A stretch of DNA of 64,000 nt from NCBI GenBank assembly GCA_013365365.1, contig JABVXU010000035.1:1-64000 (forward strand). Reading direction: 5' to 3'. Below the pieces are notes generated by a model that was not told the origin of the DNA, did no database searches, and saw nothing but the letters and a program-made list of their open reading frames with translations. Shown here in pieces: positions 36,741 to 48,800 of the stretch (positions are counted from its first letter, which is position 1; each line of letters begins with the position of its first letter). The position numbers were made by a program, and so were the translations under genes. The DNA is from Cruorifilaria tuberocauda. Its lineage: Eukaryota; Nematoda; Chromadorea; Rhabditida; Onchocercidae.

Positions 36741-37922
36741 GGTTTGCTGTGCAACGAACTGTAGGCAAGTGACGTAATGCCGTTAAATCACGTGCGATGA
36801 TGAAATTGAAGGAACGAAAGAAAATGCTATTTTTTCAAGCTCATTCCTCTCTTACACTGAACTTTTTTTCTGTCTAGAATGTTCTTGTCCTCGTTAAAAA
36901 TTCGTTCTCTAATTGTTAAATCCACATGTTACAGACAGATATGTGATATAACTGAATCAAAAATGCCTAGCGAATTTTTAACAGGGACGAAAGCATATAT
37001 ATTGTAGTTTCCGTTTTTAACATTTCCCTGATTTATTTCTAACATTTACTCTCTCTGTATTTTGAAACTAGAATTTCAACTATCGTTAGGTCATTTTAAC
37101 TTTTGTTTTACGTAATGTGATTTTAGAGATATTCTCATTCATAGTGGTTGTAAAGATTGAGCAGATTTCATAGAACTCTCCCTTCCTAAATAGGTATGAT
37201 TGTGATTTGGCTAGCAACTCGTCACATGTAAGGTCTTTCCAATGCAGAAGTAACCTGTTCTTTTATCTTGTTTCCTGGAACGGTTTCAGGGTGATAAATT
37301 GATTATAGGAAGCCAACAGTTATATATTATTTCATGTCAGTAATGCGAAGATAGTTTTAATGTTTCATGCAAATGCTGTGCACGTAATTCACATTTTTGT
37401 CTTTAAATTTGAACTGTTTCCAGTTCATCTTTTCGTAATATTTTTTTCGTGTAATGTCACTAAAAATGAGTAAATATCAATTTTAGTGGTAATAATAATA
37501 GAAAACAAATATATGAATAAAAATGAAGTTAATGGCGTGTACTTTATTACAAATAATGTACTTCTTAAGCGATTTAAGTCGAACCGAAAACCAAATATAA
37601 TTATCTACTAATTTTGATTAAATGATATTTTGTCTACTTTCAATTGATGATTGAAGTAATTGATTACGAGTTAATTCATTCTTTTTTCTGGTCTTCGTCA
37701 ATTTTAAACTGGTACTTTGAACGAAATGATAACAATTCACTTCATCACTATTTGTATGCTTGCGAGATAATACGGTTTACTTCTTTTTTGATACTGAAAA
37801 CTGATTATAGAAGTTATAAGGCTTTAAAAACTCTCCGTGTTGAAAGATGCGTGAGATTTACACTGTCCTGACTCATTTAAGTAAGGGTGGCTTCTTTCTT
37901 TATTGCTTATGAAAAGAAATAC

Positions 37923-37971
37923 AAGAAGTAAGAATTTAAAAATAAGAAAAGAAGTAAGAATTTAAAAATAG
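37923..37971. repeat. Short direct duplication (about 21 bp, two copies)
   Basis: agaagtaagaatttaaaaat occurs twice, separated by about five bases. Confidence 0.85.
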
Positions 37972-39436
37972 TAAGAAAAAAGTAGAGAATATTGGTATAT
38001 CTCTATAAAAAATGTGTTTGACGTGTTGTGAAGTCCGAAAAGTAGTTGGATGATTGATGTAACGAAAAGACTGGTAGTACTCTGCAGCACTTTCAAAGAC
38101 CATTCGCTTATCACTATTGATATTAAAGAAAGATTAAATATTAATTTAAATGAGGATATTGAACTATTTGTTATATACAATATGTCGAACTCCGGTAATC
38201 TCAAAAACTCATAAATTTCGGGAAACCGGTCTATTTATGTAAGTATTTTGCAAATGACACATGAAGGTCTTTAAAGAGCTACCATAATATCATGAGAATC
38301 ATCGGTGGTGATACAAAAGAATACATGAATTGACCTGATTTAATAACTTTGTTTATTTTGTTTAAAATTACTTTTAATTTCATTTTTAAGAATTTATCTG
38401 ATCATATTTACTAATTAGCACTTAGGAAGGACTTAGACTTTCGAAAATCTAATCATATCGATTCATTTCTAATCATTTGAATTTTTCAATTTCTAAAGAC
38501 ACGTACTTGATTATAATTTCGTTAGAAAACTAAATCATGAACGTATTAAAATGTCAGTTGAGATCGTATCGTACACTTTAGGTTATACATTATTCATCTA
38601 GTATTCGAACACCACTGGTACATATCAAATTTGCATAATCAAGAGCAGTAAAAAAGTCATCTATCAACAGGAAATATTGTTTCTCTGCAGTCGGTCCAAA
38701 AACTGGTAAAGCGTATCAATCAGTTATCATGTCACAATTTGATTCAAAATTGATTTCCAAATTCAATTTTATTAAAGTAGCTGATATCCATTTATTTAAT
38801 TATTTATACATAAACATTATCAAAAGAATACTGTTTACAATATATCATTGGAAACTAATAATATGAGGTATAACTTGCATTTTGTAAACTAAGAAATAGA
38901 ACTATTAATTAAATACTTCAAAACTGACTAATTTTCATACATTTCAAAGTACATCTGTCTGACAAAATACTTTGAGATACAATACTTCTGGAGTTTTAAG
39001 TTTTGCTTAAACATTCATCATTATATCTACGTTTATTCATTAATTCACCAATGTTAGAAGAATTCATGATAGCTATAAGAATTCTGATACGACTATGAAT
39101 TCAATAACTTTTTGTTTGAACCGCGCTTGGTTCCAGCTATTACAAGATTCCGAGAATTAAATTTAAAAAATTATAAAAGTCTTTTTATAAAGCATAATTT
39201 CAATTCCTAATCTAATAATTTTTGGTTTATACATTTTATAGTCTAATCTAATTGGTTGAAATTGAATGTCGCAACTTTTTAATGAAATAATCACTAAAGA
39301 ATGAGCAAATTTGGCTTGGTGGGCAAAATGATGAAATGTTACTTCAAGTACTTATAGAACGATACTATAAAATCATTAATTGAGAATTTATGATATGAAG
39401 TGTCTCAGTAACGGATTAGAGAAAATCAATAATAAG

Positions 39437-42400
39437 TTACTCTAAATTATTTGTCAGTTGCATGTATGCATCTGTCTGTGTTCGTTTTCGAATACTTTCA
39501 TAGCTATCTTCATTATCAAAATGTCCTTGCAGAAGTTTTGCTATTGTAGGCATTTTATGGTTATGTGGTCTGGTAGAAGTGTCGAATGGTAACGTAGGTG
39601 ATAATTGATCATTAATGCATTTCAGATTTTCTGGTAAATTGATTCTTGTTGGAGGATGAACTGATTGCAATTTGGTATGTTCCATTTCTTCGAAGAATTC
39701 ATCCAGGTCTCCGCTAAGATCAGGCAATGGTCCTTCGATATTTCGTTCCAAGCATAGTTCCGGTAAAGCTTCTAGTTCACTGCTTTCATCATCATTACCT
39801 GAAAAATTGTGAAGCCTACTATGAGAGTATAAAATTAAGCAGATGTCAAATAGTTTATCTGAGTTAACCTTTCTGATAATAAAGCAGTTCGATTGATTTC
39901 ATGAATTTTTGAAAATAACACTAGACTGTTAATGCCTGAGCAAAATATGGGAAAGGAATGAGGAAAAAGTAATAAAGTATTCTTCATAGTTGAGTAGAAA
40001 CATTGGAAAATCGTGAGAATTTCATAGATCCCAATAATGAAGAATAATGATAACAAACCAAAATCCAAATCAGTAATCCTTGACTCATTCTTATTTAATT
40101 CTTTAAAATTTTCTTCCTGAAACGATAGAATTGATAGAGCTAGGCAAAATTGTGTGAAATGTTATGATAACGACGGAATATAAAATTTTAATTGTTAATA
40201 CTTATATCCTAAAAGTAAATAATTTTTTTTATCAAACTAATTCTACAGTTTTCTAATATTTTCGATCAGGAAAAATTTTCACGATAAAATTTTGAATTAC
40301 ATTCGATTGTTTGATGGACAACATACTCAATGACCATGCAGTAATATCAATCATTGAATGGATATAGAAATGAGAGAACTAACAAAATAATTTAATTCGT
40401 TATTATCGCCGGACAATGGCTCTTTTTTTATAGCCAACAATGAGAGAAGTGTTGGTGGAACATATTGCATCTCTTCAGTACAACTATTTTCATGTGTATT
40501 CGTGATACGATCAAAAGATGCTATCATTAATTCATTCCGGATTCCGTAAATCCACAAATTGCCTTGCAATGAAAGTGCTTCTGTTTCACTTAAATAATGC
40601 TTGATTTTCGGATGATCTGGTAATTATTGATGAAATGCAAAAAATCGAATTTCATTAATTCATATGAGCTTAAATAATCTCGAAAATTAGAATGTTAATT
40701 GATATATGTCCAATCATTATGTATTGAAATGAGAGATCGCAACTCACCTGAGACATTTAATTTCAATTAACCAAAAAATAATTTACGACAGGGCTTTACA
40801 ATGATATCATTTGGCGTCACTTATTTTTTTGAAACAGCAAGCATTATTTTATTATAATTATATATATTATACTTACTTTAAAACTTGATAAGTAATATAA
40901 ATTAAATGTCGCATTCGTCTTCCATGTTCTACTCGATAGTATATATTATTCTTTATTGTAAATACAGTATGTAACCAAAGCCATGGACCATTCTTTGTTT
41001 GTAAACGTAATAAACACATTGAAGCACCATCTTTACGCTGACTTACTCAAATATAACAATTTTTTAATTTAAAACATTAATTTACTAAATGAAAATTTGT
41101 TATTTAAATTCATTTTTTCAAATCTTTGACGTTAAAAAATTGAAGTTTTGAAATTTTTAGTATGGAAAACTACAAAAAAAATTGCTTACAGATACGATGC
41201 TTATAAGCGATTTCAAATAAATGATCAGGATGTAAAAATTGATACCATGATTTATCAATCAATTCTTCATTTTTGTAACCCAAATAGTGCGTAGCTCTAA
41301 ATCATCATTTTACTAATTATCATACTAGAAATCTTCGAATTCGATGAATTTTATGAACTATATATGAATTTGATACAATATATTCTTATCAGTCAATAAC
41401 TGTACAGTTCTAATCAAGCGATCATTAAGCAAGAATGGAAAATGAAGTAAAAAATTTGAAGTCAGAATGTATAAAAATTTATTACGTACATGTGATCGAT
41501 ATGCAGAAATTTTAAGTCCATTGAATGTACGGTGCTGAAGATTGATGTATTTCCGGTAGACAATATCTCAACATTTTCCGGATTGATAAGCATTTCACAG
41601 TATACGGCAAACAATGGTTGAATATGGGATAAGGAAGCCGATGATTGGTGTGTGTTGTAATAATCACTAGCATGAAGATAACGACCTTCCATTAAGGTGT
41701 ACTGTAAAGATAATTCCAATTATATCACATCATATTTTAATCTAAGTTTGCTTTTACATAGTTGAATTTAATTTATTATACTCTTTGGAGTAAAAATTAA
41801 TCAATAAAATAATTTCGTATACTTTAACATTCTCATTTTAGGTCGAACGATAATAATACTTAAATATAAGATACTTTATGATACTGAAGTTGTCGTTTTG
41901 TGGTACGTGATAAATTCATTCGACAAATGAAAATCCTTTCGCTAGAAAAAAAATTTTGATCTGAAATTGATGCTGGACCAGACATGAGTTCTGCATGTAT
42001 AAGTGCATGATCACGATAATCAACGAGATCATATATCGAATCACCTTGGCACATTATTTCTGCCTTTAATTTAGATAAGCTAAAAAAACAAAGTGATTTT
42101 GAACTTTGTAATTTTGTAGTTGATAATCTTCTTGAGTGTTCAACTAAAATCGTGGTATTTATCATTCATAAAATTAAACTCATTCATTGTAAAATTTGAA
42201 TGGATAATATAAATTATTTAAATGAAATAGAATTAAAGTTTAGATAAAAATACCACGGAATGACCAAGATAATCGCTTGCATTCTCAGATATGTACACAA
42301 TTTTGCCATATTTTGTCATCATTAATAAGAAGCCTCGTAAAGCTCGAAAACCTTCTGATTGTCTTAGCGTTGGTTTGAATGATGTTTGTATATCCATTCC

Positions 42401-44703
42401 AATCACTGAAATAAAAAATTAAAAACTTCGTCAGTCTTAGTAATGTTTGATTAATTTGATATTTCAAATTAGCCAAAAGAGAATATCATCATTTATTGTA
42501 TAAGTAAACATGGAAGAACATTTGTTGTTCGGATCAGATTTGAGCTAATATTTTAGAAAGTATTTATATTGCATTTCAAATTTCCAGTTAACGTATATCA
42601 AACATTTAGACGTTTGGAAGATATTGACGGAAATATTTTCGTAAATAATTTAATGCTATCAAGGATAAAAGCGGAAAAAAATGCAAACCATATGGGAGAT
42701 AATTTTGTTTCCTGATATATATGCAGGTGAGTGACATTACTTGTAACTGGAAGAGCCGTTTTTTCATCGAATCCGTTAATGGAAGAAGATCACGCATTTT
42801 TTGAATCTCCAAATTAATTTGATCACGGCGATATTTTGATGCACCACGAGTTGACCTATGTAATAGTTGTTCATAGGCAATATTTTTGAATCAAGTTTTG
42901 AAACCTTAGACAAGGTTTAAAACCTCGGCAAAATCAGTCGTACTGGATATTTAATCTTTTCTCCTGGATTTCTCCTTTTCTCCGTGAAGTTACGTCTACA
43001 TAGAAGGAAATTCTTAATAATATCTTAACTTGACCTTTGATCAAGTTTCGAGCAATTAATTTGTAGTACGAAATGGTTGAAACAAAAAGATAACTTTTCC
43101 AATTTATCATCGATGCAAAATATCTTGATTCAGTCATTCTACTCGATGATTTACTTGCTTTTCTTTTTGATTATTTATCATTCTTATCTTATTCATATTT
43201 ACTATTTTTATATAAATCAGAAATGTATTTACATGTTATAGATTAGGGACTTTTTATGATAGACATTTCAGATTTGCTTGCTCTTTTTTTTGTATCTTAA
43301 ATTAAAGTTTTGAATTTTATATATCCTGAAAAGATTTATTATTGTACGTGCGCTATTGTTGCAAAATATAGAGCATTAACTAAAGCGCTATGTTTGCTTT
43401 ATTGTAAATATGTGGTGCAAATGTTAAAATTTGATCAGTTTTCGGTGTGACAAAATTATTTCAAACTATATTATGGAAAAAGTAAACAAAATTATTGGAT
43501 GAGTATATGTTACTCTATCACTTCATTCTTTCAATCATACAAACACACGCTACTGAATGAGAAAATATTCTGGAAGTAATTGAATATCAAAAAAACTTGT
43601 TACGGGTGAATATGAAAATTATAGGACTATTAGTAATTAGCTTATTGTTTCACCAACTCAGAACAATAACCTTTAATTATAATTTGATGGAATGGTTTAA
43701 AATCTCATTTTAATAATGATTTTGAATTGTAATTAACAAATTTATGATAAAGATCGATGTTAAAATCTTTATCACAAACTAATCTAAGCGAGAAGGTTTA
43801 TAATTATATAATGAAAGAGTGCAGAAAAGTGTGAATGATTTAGAAGATAAGGATGATATAATGGATAAGAATTGGAAAAAACTAGAGAGGATAGTTTGGA
43901 AATAAAATTGAAAATTGTGAAAGATGAAAAAATTCTCGGGTATAACTGTCTGTGTGTTATATTATTTGGCAAATGAAATTAAAATATTACTGAGAAAAAC
44001 TGTCGAAAATTTCCTTTATTTATACGGTAATGATATTTATCCAAATTAAACAGTTTAGAGAAGATTTTAGCTTATTCGCAATTTAAATATCTATCATATC
44101 ATCCGAAAAAAAATCCATTGTCTATTATATTTATATAAATCCATCATTTTCTATTATATTCATATTGATAAGTTGATAAGTTTATTATTGATAAGCTGGC
44201 ATCATCCCGAAGAATCCAGCGAAAAGTTAAATTTATTATATAGAGTATTATAGAAGTTTATCTAGGTATGTTGCGTATTAATACTGTTCAGAGGAATTCG
44301 AGTTCGTCGACTCAAACGCAACATCATCGATAGTTATCAGTTTATTTTATAATCAAATCTTTTTAGTGTTTACCTTACCTTGTATCATTACCTGGTATTG
44401 TACCTGGTATATTTAAAACTTCAATTGCAGTTCAATAAATATTCACGAGTATTATTATCATCAAGTAATTCCTACCGGTGATAGTATGCTAATTTCAAAT
44501 TTCTCTTTTTATTTCTGAATTGTCTGCGAGTAGAATTCCAGAATTCTAATCATCTTGAATGAAATTGCATTTTGATTACGAGAAAGTTGAGAATTTCATG
44601 AAATCTTCATCCCAATTAAAATACGTTAAATTAACTTAGAACAAAAAAAAGACATTTAGGCTAACCTGTTATTGTTTGGTGATTGTCGTTGTATTACGTT
44701 CAT
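39437..44703 (-). CDS. cky-1: bHLH-PAS transcription factor, NPAS4/dysfusion/CKY-1 class
   Basis: Nuclear factor that dimerises with an ARNT/AHA-1 partner. Exons: 44703-44666, 42855-42689, 42405-42254, 42063-41875, 41701-41490, 41296-41190, 41045-40877, 40616-40384, 40116-40059, 39798-39437, about 561 residues. Exon 1 (MNVIQRQSPNNNR) was found by phase: its AACAG|GTTAGC donor fits exon 2, which begins STRGASKYRRDQINLEIQKM, the NPAS4/dysfusion basic region, and continues RDLLPL...RLFQLQVMSLTCIYIRKQ. PAS-A contains ISENASDYLGHSV and CQGDSIYDLVDYRDH; PAS-B contains HYLGYKNEELIDKSWYQFLH and GPWLWLHTVFTIKN. The C-terminus is acidic (LPDLSGDLDEFFEEME), a likely activation region. All junctions agree in phase except exon 7 to exon 8, which is off by one base (see findings). 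The exon 7 acceptor (TTTGAG) and exon 4 acceptor (TTAAAG) were chosen by alignment to the family and are weaker. Confidence 0.87.
44111..44162. repeat. Imperfect direct repeat in cky-1 intron 1
   Basis: aaatccattgtctattatatt and aaatccatcattttctattatatt lie head to tail in the 1.8-kb first intron. Confidence 0.75.
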
Positions 44704-45790
44704 GTAAGGAAATTACAATTGGTAGTACGGAAACGGATGGTAATAATAAAGAGCCGACAGTCTCAAGCTTACAGTGTCGACGTTTTACTGTGATGACCCG
44801 ACCCCAAGTTTGCCTCTTGAAATCTCCGATCAGTCAACTCGAACTGCTGTCCATTTCTACATCCTTCCATTCCTTGTCCTAACAGGGATGTGACGTCATA
44901 GTGGTCAGTAAACATACAGGAGTTAGTTCATTGAGGAAGAGGAACTGTCTAAACGATCGTTACCGCTTACCTGGTCTGTCTATTAATCCCAATCCTTTCT
45001 TATTGTGTAACTATGCATACTTCTCTATACTGACCATATCCTCTTTGTATATTTGTGTTTTCCAAATGTAAATTAAGATCATAGGAAATTTACCAATAAA
45101 ACCGGTCATACATACACGAAATTTCGATAAGTAAACAAAAATTTTCCACAAAGTACGGAGGACTTAACTAAACTAAACTGATTCTCGCAAACTAACCAAT
45201 CAACTACTTCCAATACATTCTTCTATGTTCAATATTAGGGAACAAATTACCAGAGAAAAAAGAAAAACAAATCCGGAATTTCTTTTTTCTTCCTAAAGGA
45301 AGTAGACGGAAGGATCATTTTCAAGTTGTACTTATTCAAGAAAAAGTTCATCGTATGATAACTTTTCACAGTAAACCTTTTATCTGTTTTATCTAATAAT
45401 AATTAAAAAGAATGAATTGAACAGTATCAAGAATTTATCAATCTATCGCTAATTTTATCATTTTTATCAGTATATCATTCTTGATCAATTTAAATCAATT
45501 AAAATCATTGAAATTTTAATTCGCAATGAATGGATTCCTTTCAAATTACGAATATTTTATTGAAGTCTAATAAATTTACTCCTCGAGAACTCCTTGATTC
45601 AAACTTTTAACATTAGCGAGCGATTTTCGGCAACTTAACATTCAACCCGTTAGCTGGAATGAGTGTGAGAAAGGTCATTCGGACAATTAATGTTAAGCAA
45701 TCCTACTAAGCTAGTGAAGGTTAGACGTTATGCTGATTATTGACGAGAAAGTTTCCAGGAAACAAAACAGGTATTTCGGATAATTCTATA
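44704..45790. promoter_or_regulatory. Divergent promoter region of cky-1 and mtIF2
   Basis: The two ATGs point away from each other with about 1.1 kb between them. No exon was supported; the plus-strand frame at 44676-44882 overlaps cky-1 exon 1 and its 5' UTR on the other strand. A perfect CRE palindrome sits near the cky-1 end. Confidence 0.6.
44891..44898. promoter_or_regulatory. CRE palindrome TGACGTCA upstream of cky-1
   Basis: The full eight-base cAMP response element TGACGTCA lies 188 bp upstream of the cky-1 start codon. CREB-family factors bind this palindrome. That it regulates cky-1 is an inference from position. Confidence 0.5.
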
Positions 45791-45798
45791 TTTTGCAG
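45789..45798 (+). other. Likely trans-splice acceptor of the mtIF2 gene
   Basis: tattttgcag precedes the mtIF2 start by 48 bases with no upstream exon to join. Confidence 0.5.
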
Positions 45799-45811
45799 TG
45801 GAAAAAAAAAA

Positions 45812-45835
45812 ATGGAACAACAAGGAAGTAAGTGA
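45812..45835 (+). other. Upstream ORF (seven codons) in the mtIF2 leader
   Basis: ATG to TGA reads MEQQGSK and ends 11 bases before the mtIF2 ATG in another frame, so leaky scanning or reinitiation would be needed. It exists in the mRNA only if the leader is joined at the tattttgcag site. Confidence 0.4.
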
Positions 45836-45846
45836 ATTTATTAAAA

Positions 45847-48800
45847 ATGCGACAATTAATACATCTGTACACAATACGATGCCTTCTTAGTGGCTCAGTT
45901 CGGTTTATCGGATTATCACCCAAATATCATGTGAAACGCAAACGGAGGAAATTTATCGATCCTGTTGTGGTTGGTAAAACTCCCAGTAAGAAGAAGACTG
46001 CTGAAATTTATGAAGACATGAAAGTCGAGTAAGTTTCTATGAAATTAACTTTGCTTGTATTGTAGATGTCAAGTTGGTGTATTGGGAGAGTAAAGCAATA
46101 AATTTAGCTTCTTGGTAAGCATATTTGTTAAATGCTATTGTTTAGTGGTTTAGATTAAACCATTCTTAATTCATAAGTTTCATTTTTCTTCTCTCAAATT
46201 TTCGATCCATAATATGTCAGATTAGGACGATTTACAACTATTCACAATTATTTTTTATTAAAGATATTACATTTTCAGAGAATTAGCCAAAGTGTTAGAA
46301 AGTAGTGAAGAAGAAATTTTACAAATACTCAAAGATTCGAACAAGTCGCTAAGGAGCAATAATAAAAGTATGTTACATTTATCTAACTTTTAGATTAAAT
46401 TTATTGTTTCGTTTCGATCTCATGCTTCAACTTTGTTTGTTATGAACATTTATTTTTACCGAATATTGCTCAAATCAAATCTTTTGTTTTTAGTGCTAGA
46501 TTTGCCTAGTATCATCACTGTAGTTGGAGCTTTTGGTTTGAAATCAAAACTGGTGCCACATCCTCGAAGAATTGTCGATAATAATTTTGAATTGGATGCC
46601 TTTCCACAGTTAGTTTCACCTCTGTTTAAGAGATCTCTTCATTATTTTGTTACACTTTATCAAGTTTTCGTCTGTCTAATAGACTTCCGGCAAGTATTTG
46701 TATTCTTGAGCTCATTTTTAGCTACGACATCCATGCTCTATTCCATGCGTTTAGAAGTATTAAAACTACTCTTTTTTTTTCCTTTCAGGCCTCCACCTCC
46801 AGAAGATGAGTTAAGACAACGTGCTCCTGTAATCACCATAATGGGACATGTCGACCATGGAAAGACGACACTCCTTGACTGTCTAAGGCATTCTCAAATT
46901 GTTGAAAGTGAACATGGTGGCATTACGCAACATATCGGCGCTTTTACACGTGTGAAAATTTGTTTTTGTTAAATCTTAATAGCATTATCACGTATATGCA
47001 TGATATTAATGCGAAATCAACAAGCAACTCATTGATTAGCTTATTTATATATTAATGATATATTATTTATTCCGATCCATTGAAAAAAACTCAGTGATTA
47101 TCCTGCAAGCTTTTTATTATATGTGTGTTGCAGTAAAAGAGAAAGATTGTGAGATTACATTTCTGGACACACCTGGACATGCGGCATTTGCTAAGATGCG
47201 AGAACGTGGCGCACAGTCAACTGATATAGTTGTCCTGGTAGTTGCAGCTGATGATGGAGTTAACGAACAAACGGTACAGTCCATAAAGTAAATTATTCCA
47301 GTTTTTCTTTAATTTAACAAAGTCATTCAACATAGTTAATGTTAGCATAGAGACATTCCATTTATTTGTCCTAGACACTTTGAATTATTTTCCCTCCATT
47401 TAAGATTTAAATATCAGATTTAGAGATAATGTGTTTTCATTCATTAACTTCTTTGAAGTTCTCAATAGTATAATGAAAGTTTTATTAAATTTTTCAGTTA
47501 TGCAAAGCAAGCAAATGTACCGATCGTTGTTGCCATCAATAAAATTGATAAAGCTAATGCAAATCCTGTGGGTCTTATAGAGTTTATGGTTTCCTTTAGT
47601 TATTCGAAAAACAATAAAATTAAGATTGAAATTTTATTTATACCAATTTGAAATTTTTAGATCCAAGCCAAAAAGTCACTTGCCGAACACGGGATTTTGG
47701 TGGATGACCTTGGTGGTGATGTTTTGTGTGTTGAAATTTCAGCTTTGCAGGGAAAAAATGTGAATGAATTGAAGGTGCTTACTTTTCTACTTCATTTATT
47801 TCAGTGTTTATTTCACGAAGTTTTCACTAATAATAAATGAGATGTCAAATGTTATCAACAAGTGATTTCATTAATGAAAAGCAAAAATTACTAGGAAGCA
47901 ATTTTGTTGCAAGCTGAAGATATGAATTTGCGTTCAACTTGGAATGGTTTAGTGGAAGGGATTGTGATTGAGTCAAAAATCCAGAACGGTATGTTTTATC
48001 TTACGTAGGAAACTCATTATTTTGCATTTGACAAGAGTAACAAAGATTTCGATTGCTGAACGTACTTCTGTACGCATGAAAACATAGAGTATTAGAGCAC
48101 ATATTTCTTGGTCAGTTTGGACTAAACGGTTATAATGAACGGATTTCGACTGCTAATTTAACAAATGATATTATGTATGATTACAATTTATAAATCCACA
48201 TAGCTTCTGCAGTATCCGGGACGTATCACTGAATGGTACACTAAATTAAATAGCTAATAATATTCTGCTTGTAATAGTACGACGTTTTGAGAGTATAATA
48301 AAGCTTTTAATCTGAAAAAGGCATAATTAAATCAGTTTCTATTTTTTTTAGTTTTCTTTTTTGAAATTTTCATGCTTTCTTAATCTTTTCCTACCTATAA
48401 TTCATAATTCAGGTATTGGCAAAGTTTGTACAATGATTGTTCAGCGTGGGACTCTTCTGAAAGGAGCAGCATTGGTAGCTGGAACATCTTGGGCTAGAGT
48501 TTGTCATTAACATTGTTAAAAAAGTGTTATATATACTATTTGCTCTTCTTATTCTGGCTTTTTTCGCTCGGTTTTAAACAATTTTATCGCCACAAATTAA
48601 TCTTGATATAGTAACTCCCTAACCTAGTTTTACTTACAAACTAAATGCTGTAGGTTCGTGCAATGTATGATGAATTTGGCCGAGAATTAGCGAAAGCTGT
48701 CCCAAGTACTCCGGTAGTTGTCGCTGGCTGGCGCGAAAGTTTACCTACTCCAGGAGAGCGAATTCTGCAATTGGAAAATGAACGAAAAGCTCAGCAAGTT

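Larger units (their letters stand above)
34988..39436. other. Spacer upstream of PPM1A-like and downstream of CKY-1-like gene
   Basis: About 4.4 kb with no supported exon. Short frames at 35522-35933, 37644-37871 and 37962-38204 lack splice context and biased composition. It holds a TATG microsatellite and a short direct duplication, listed separately. Confidence 0.55.

Noticed and set aside
44348..44398. ATGATACAAG|GTAAGG as first exon of cky-1
   Set aside because: Strong donor, but its phase (1 or 0) does not fit the bHLH exon, which needs phase 2; the 44703-44666 exon does.
44676..44882. Plus-strand ORF of 68 codons near cky-1
   Set aside because: Antisense to cky-1 exon 1 and its leader; no supporting splice sites.
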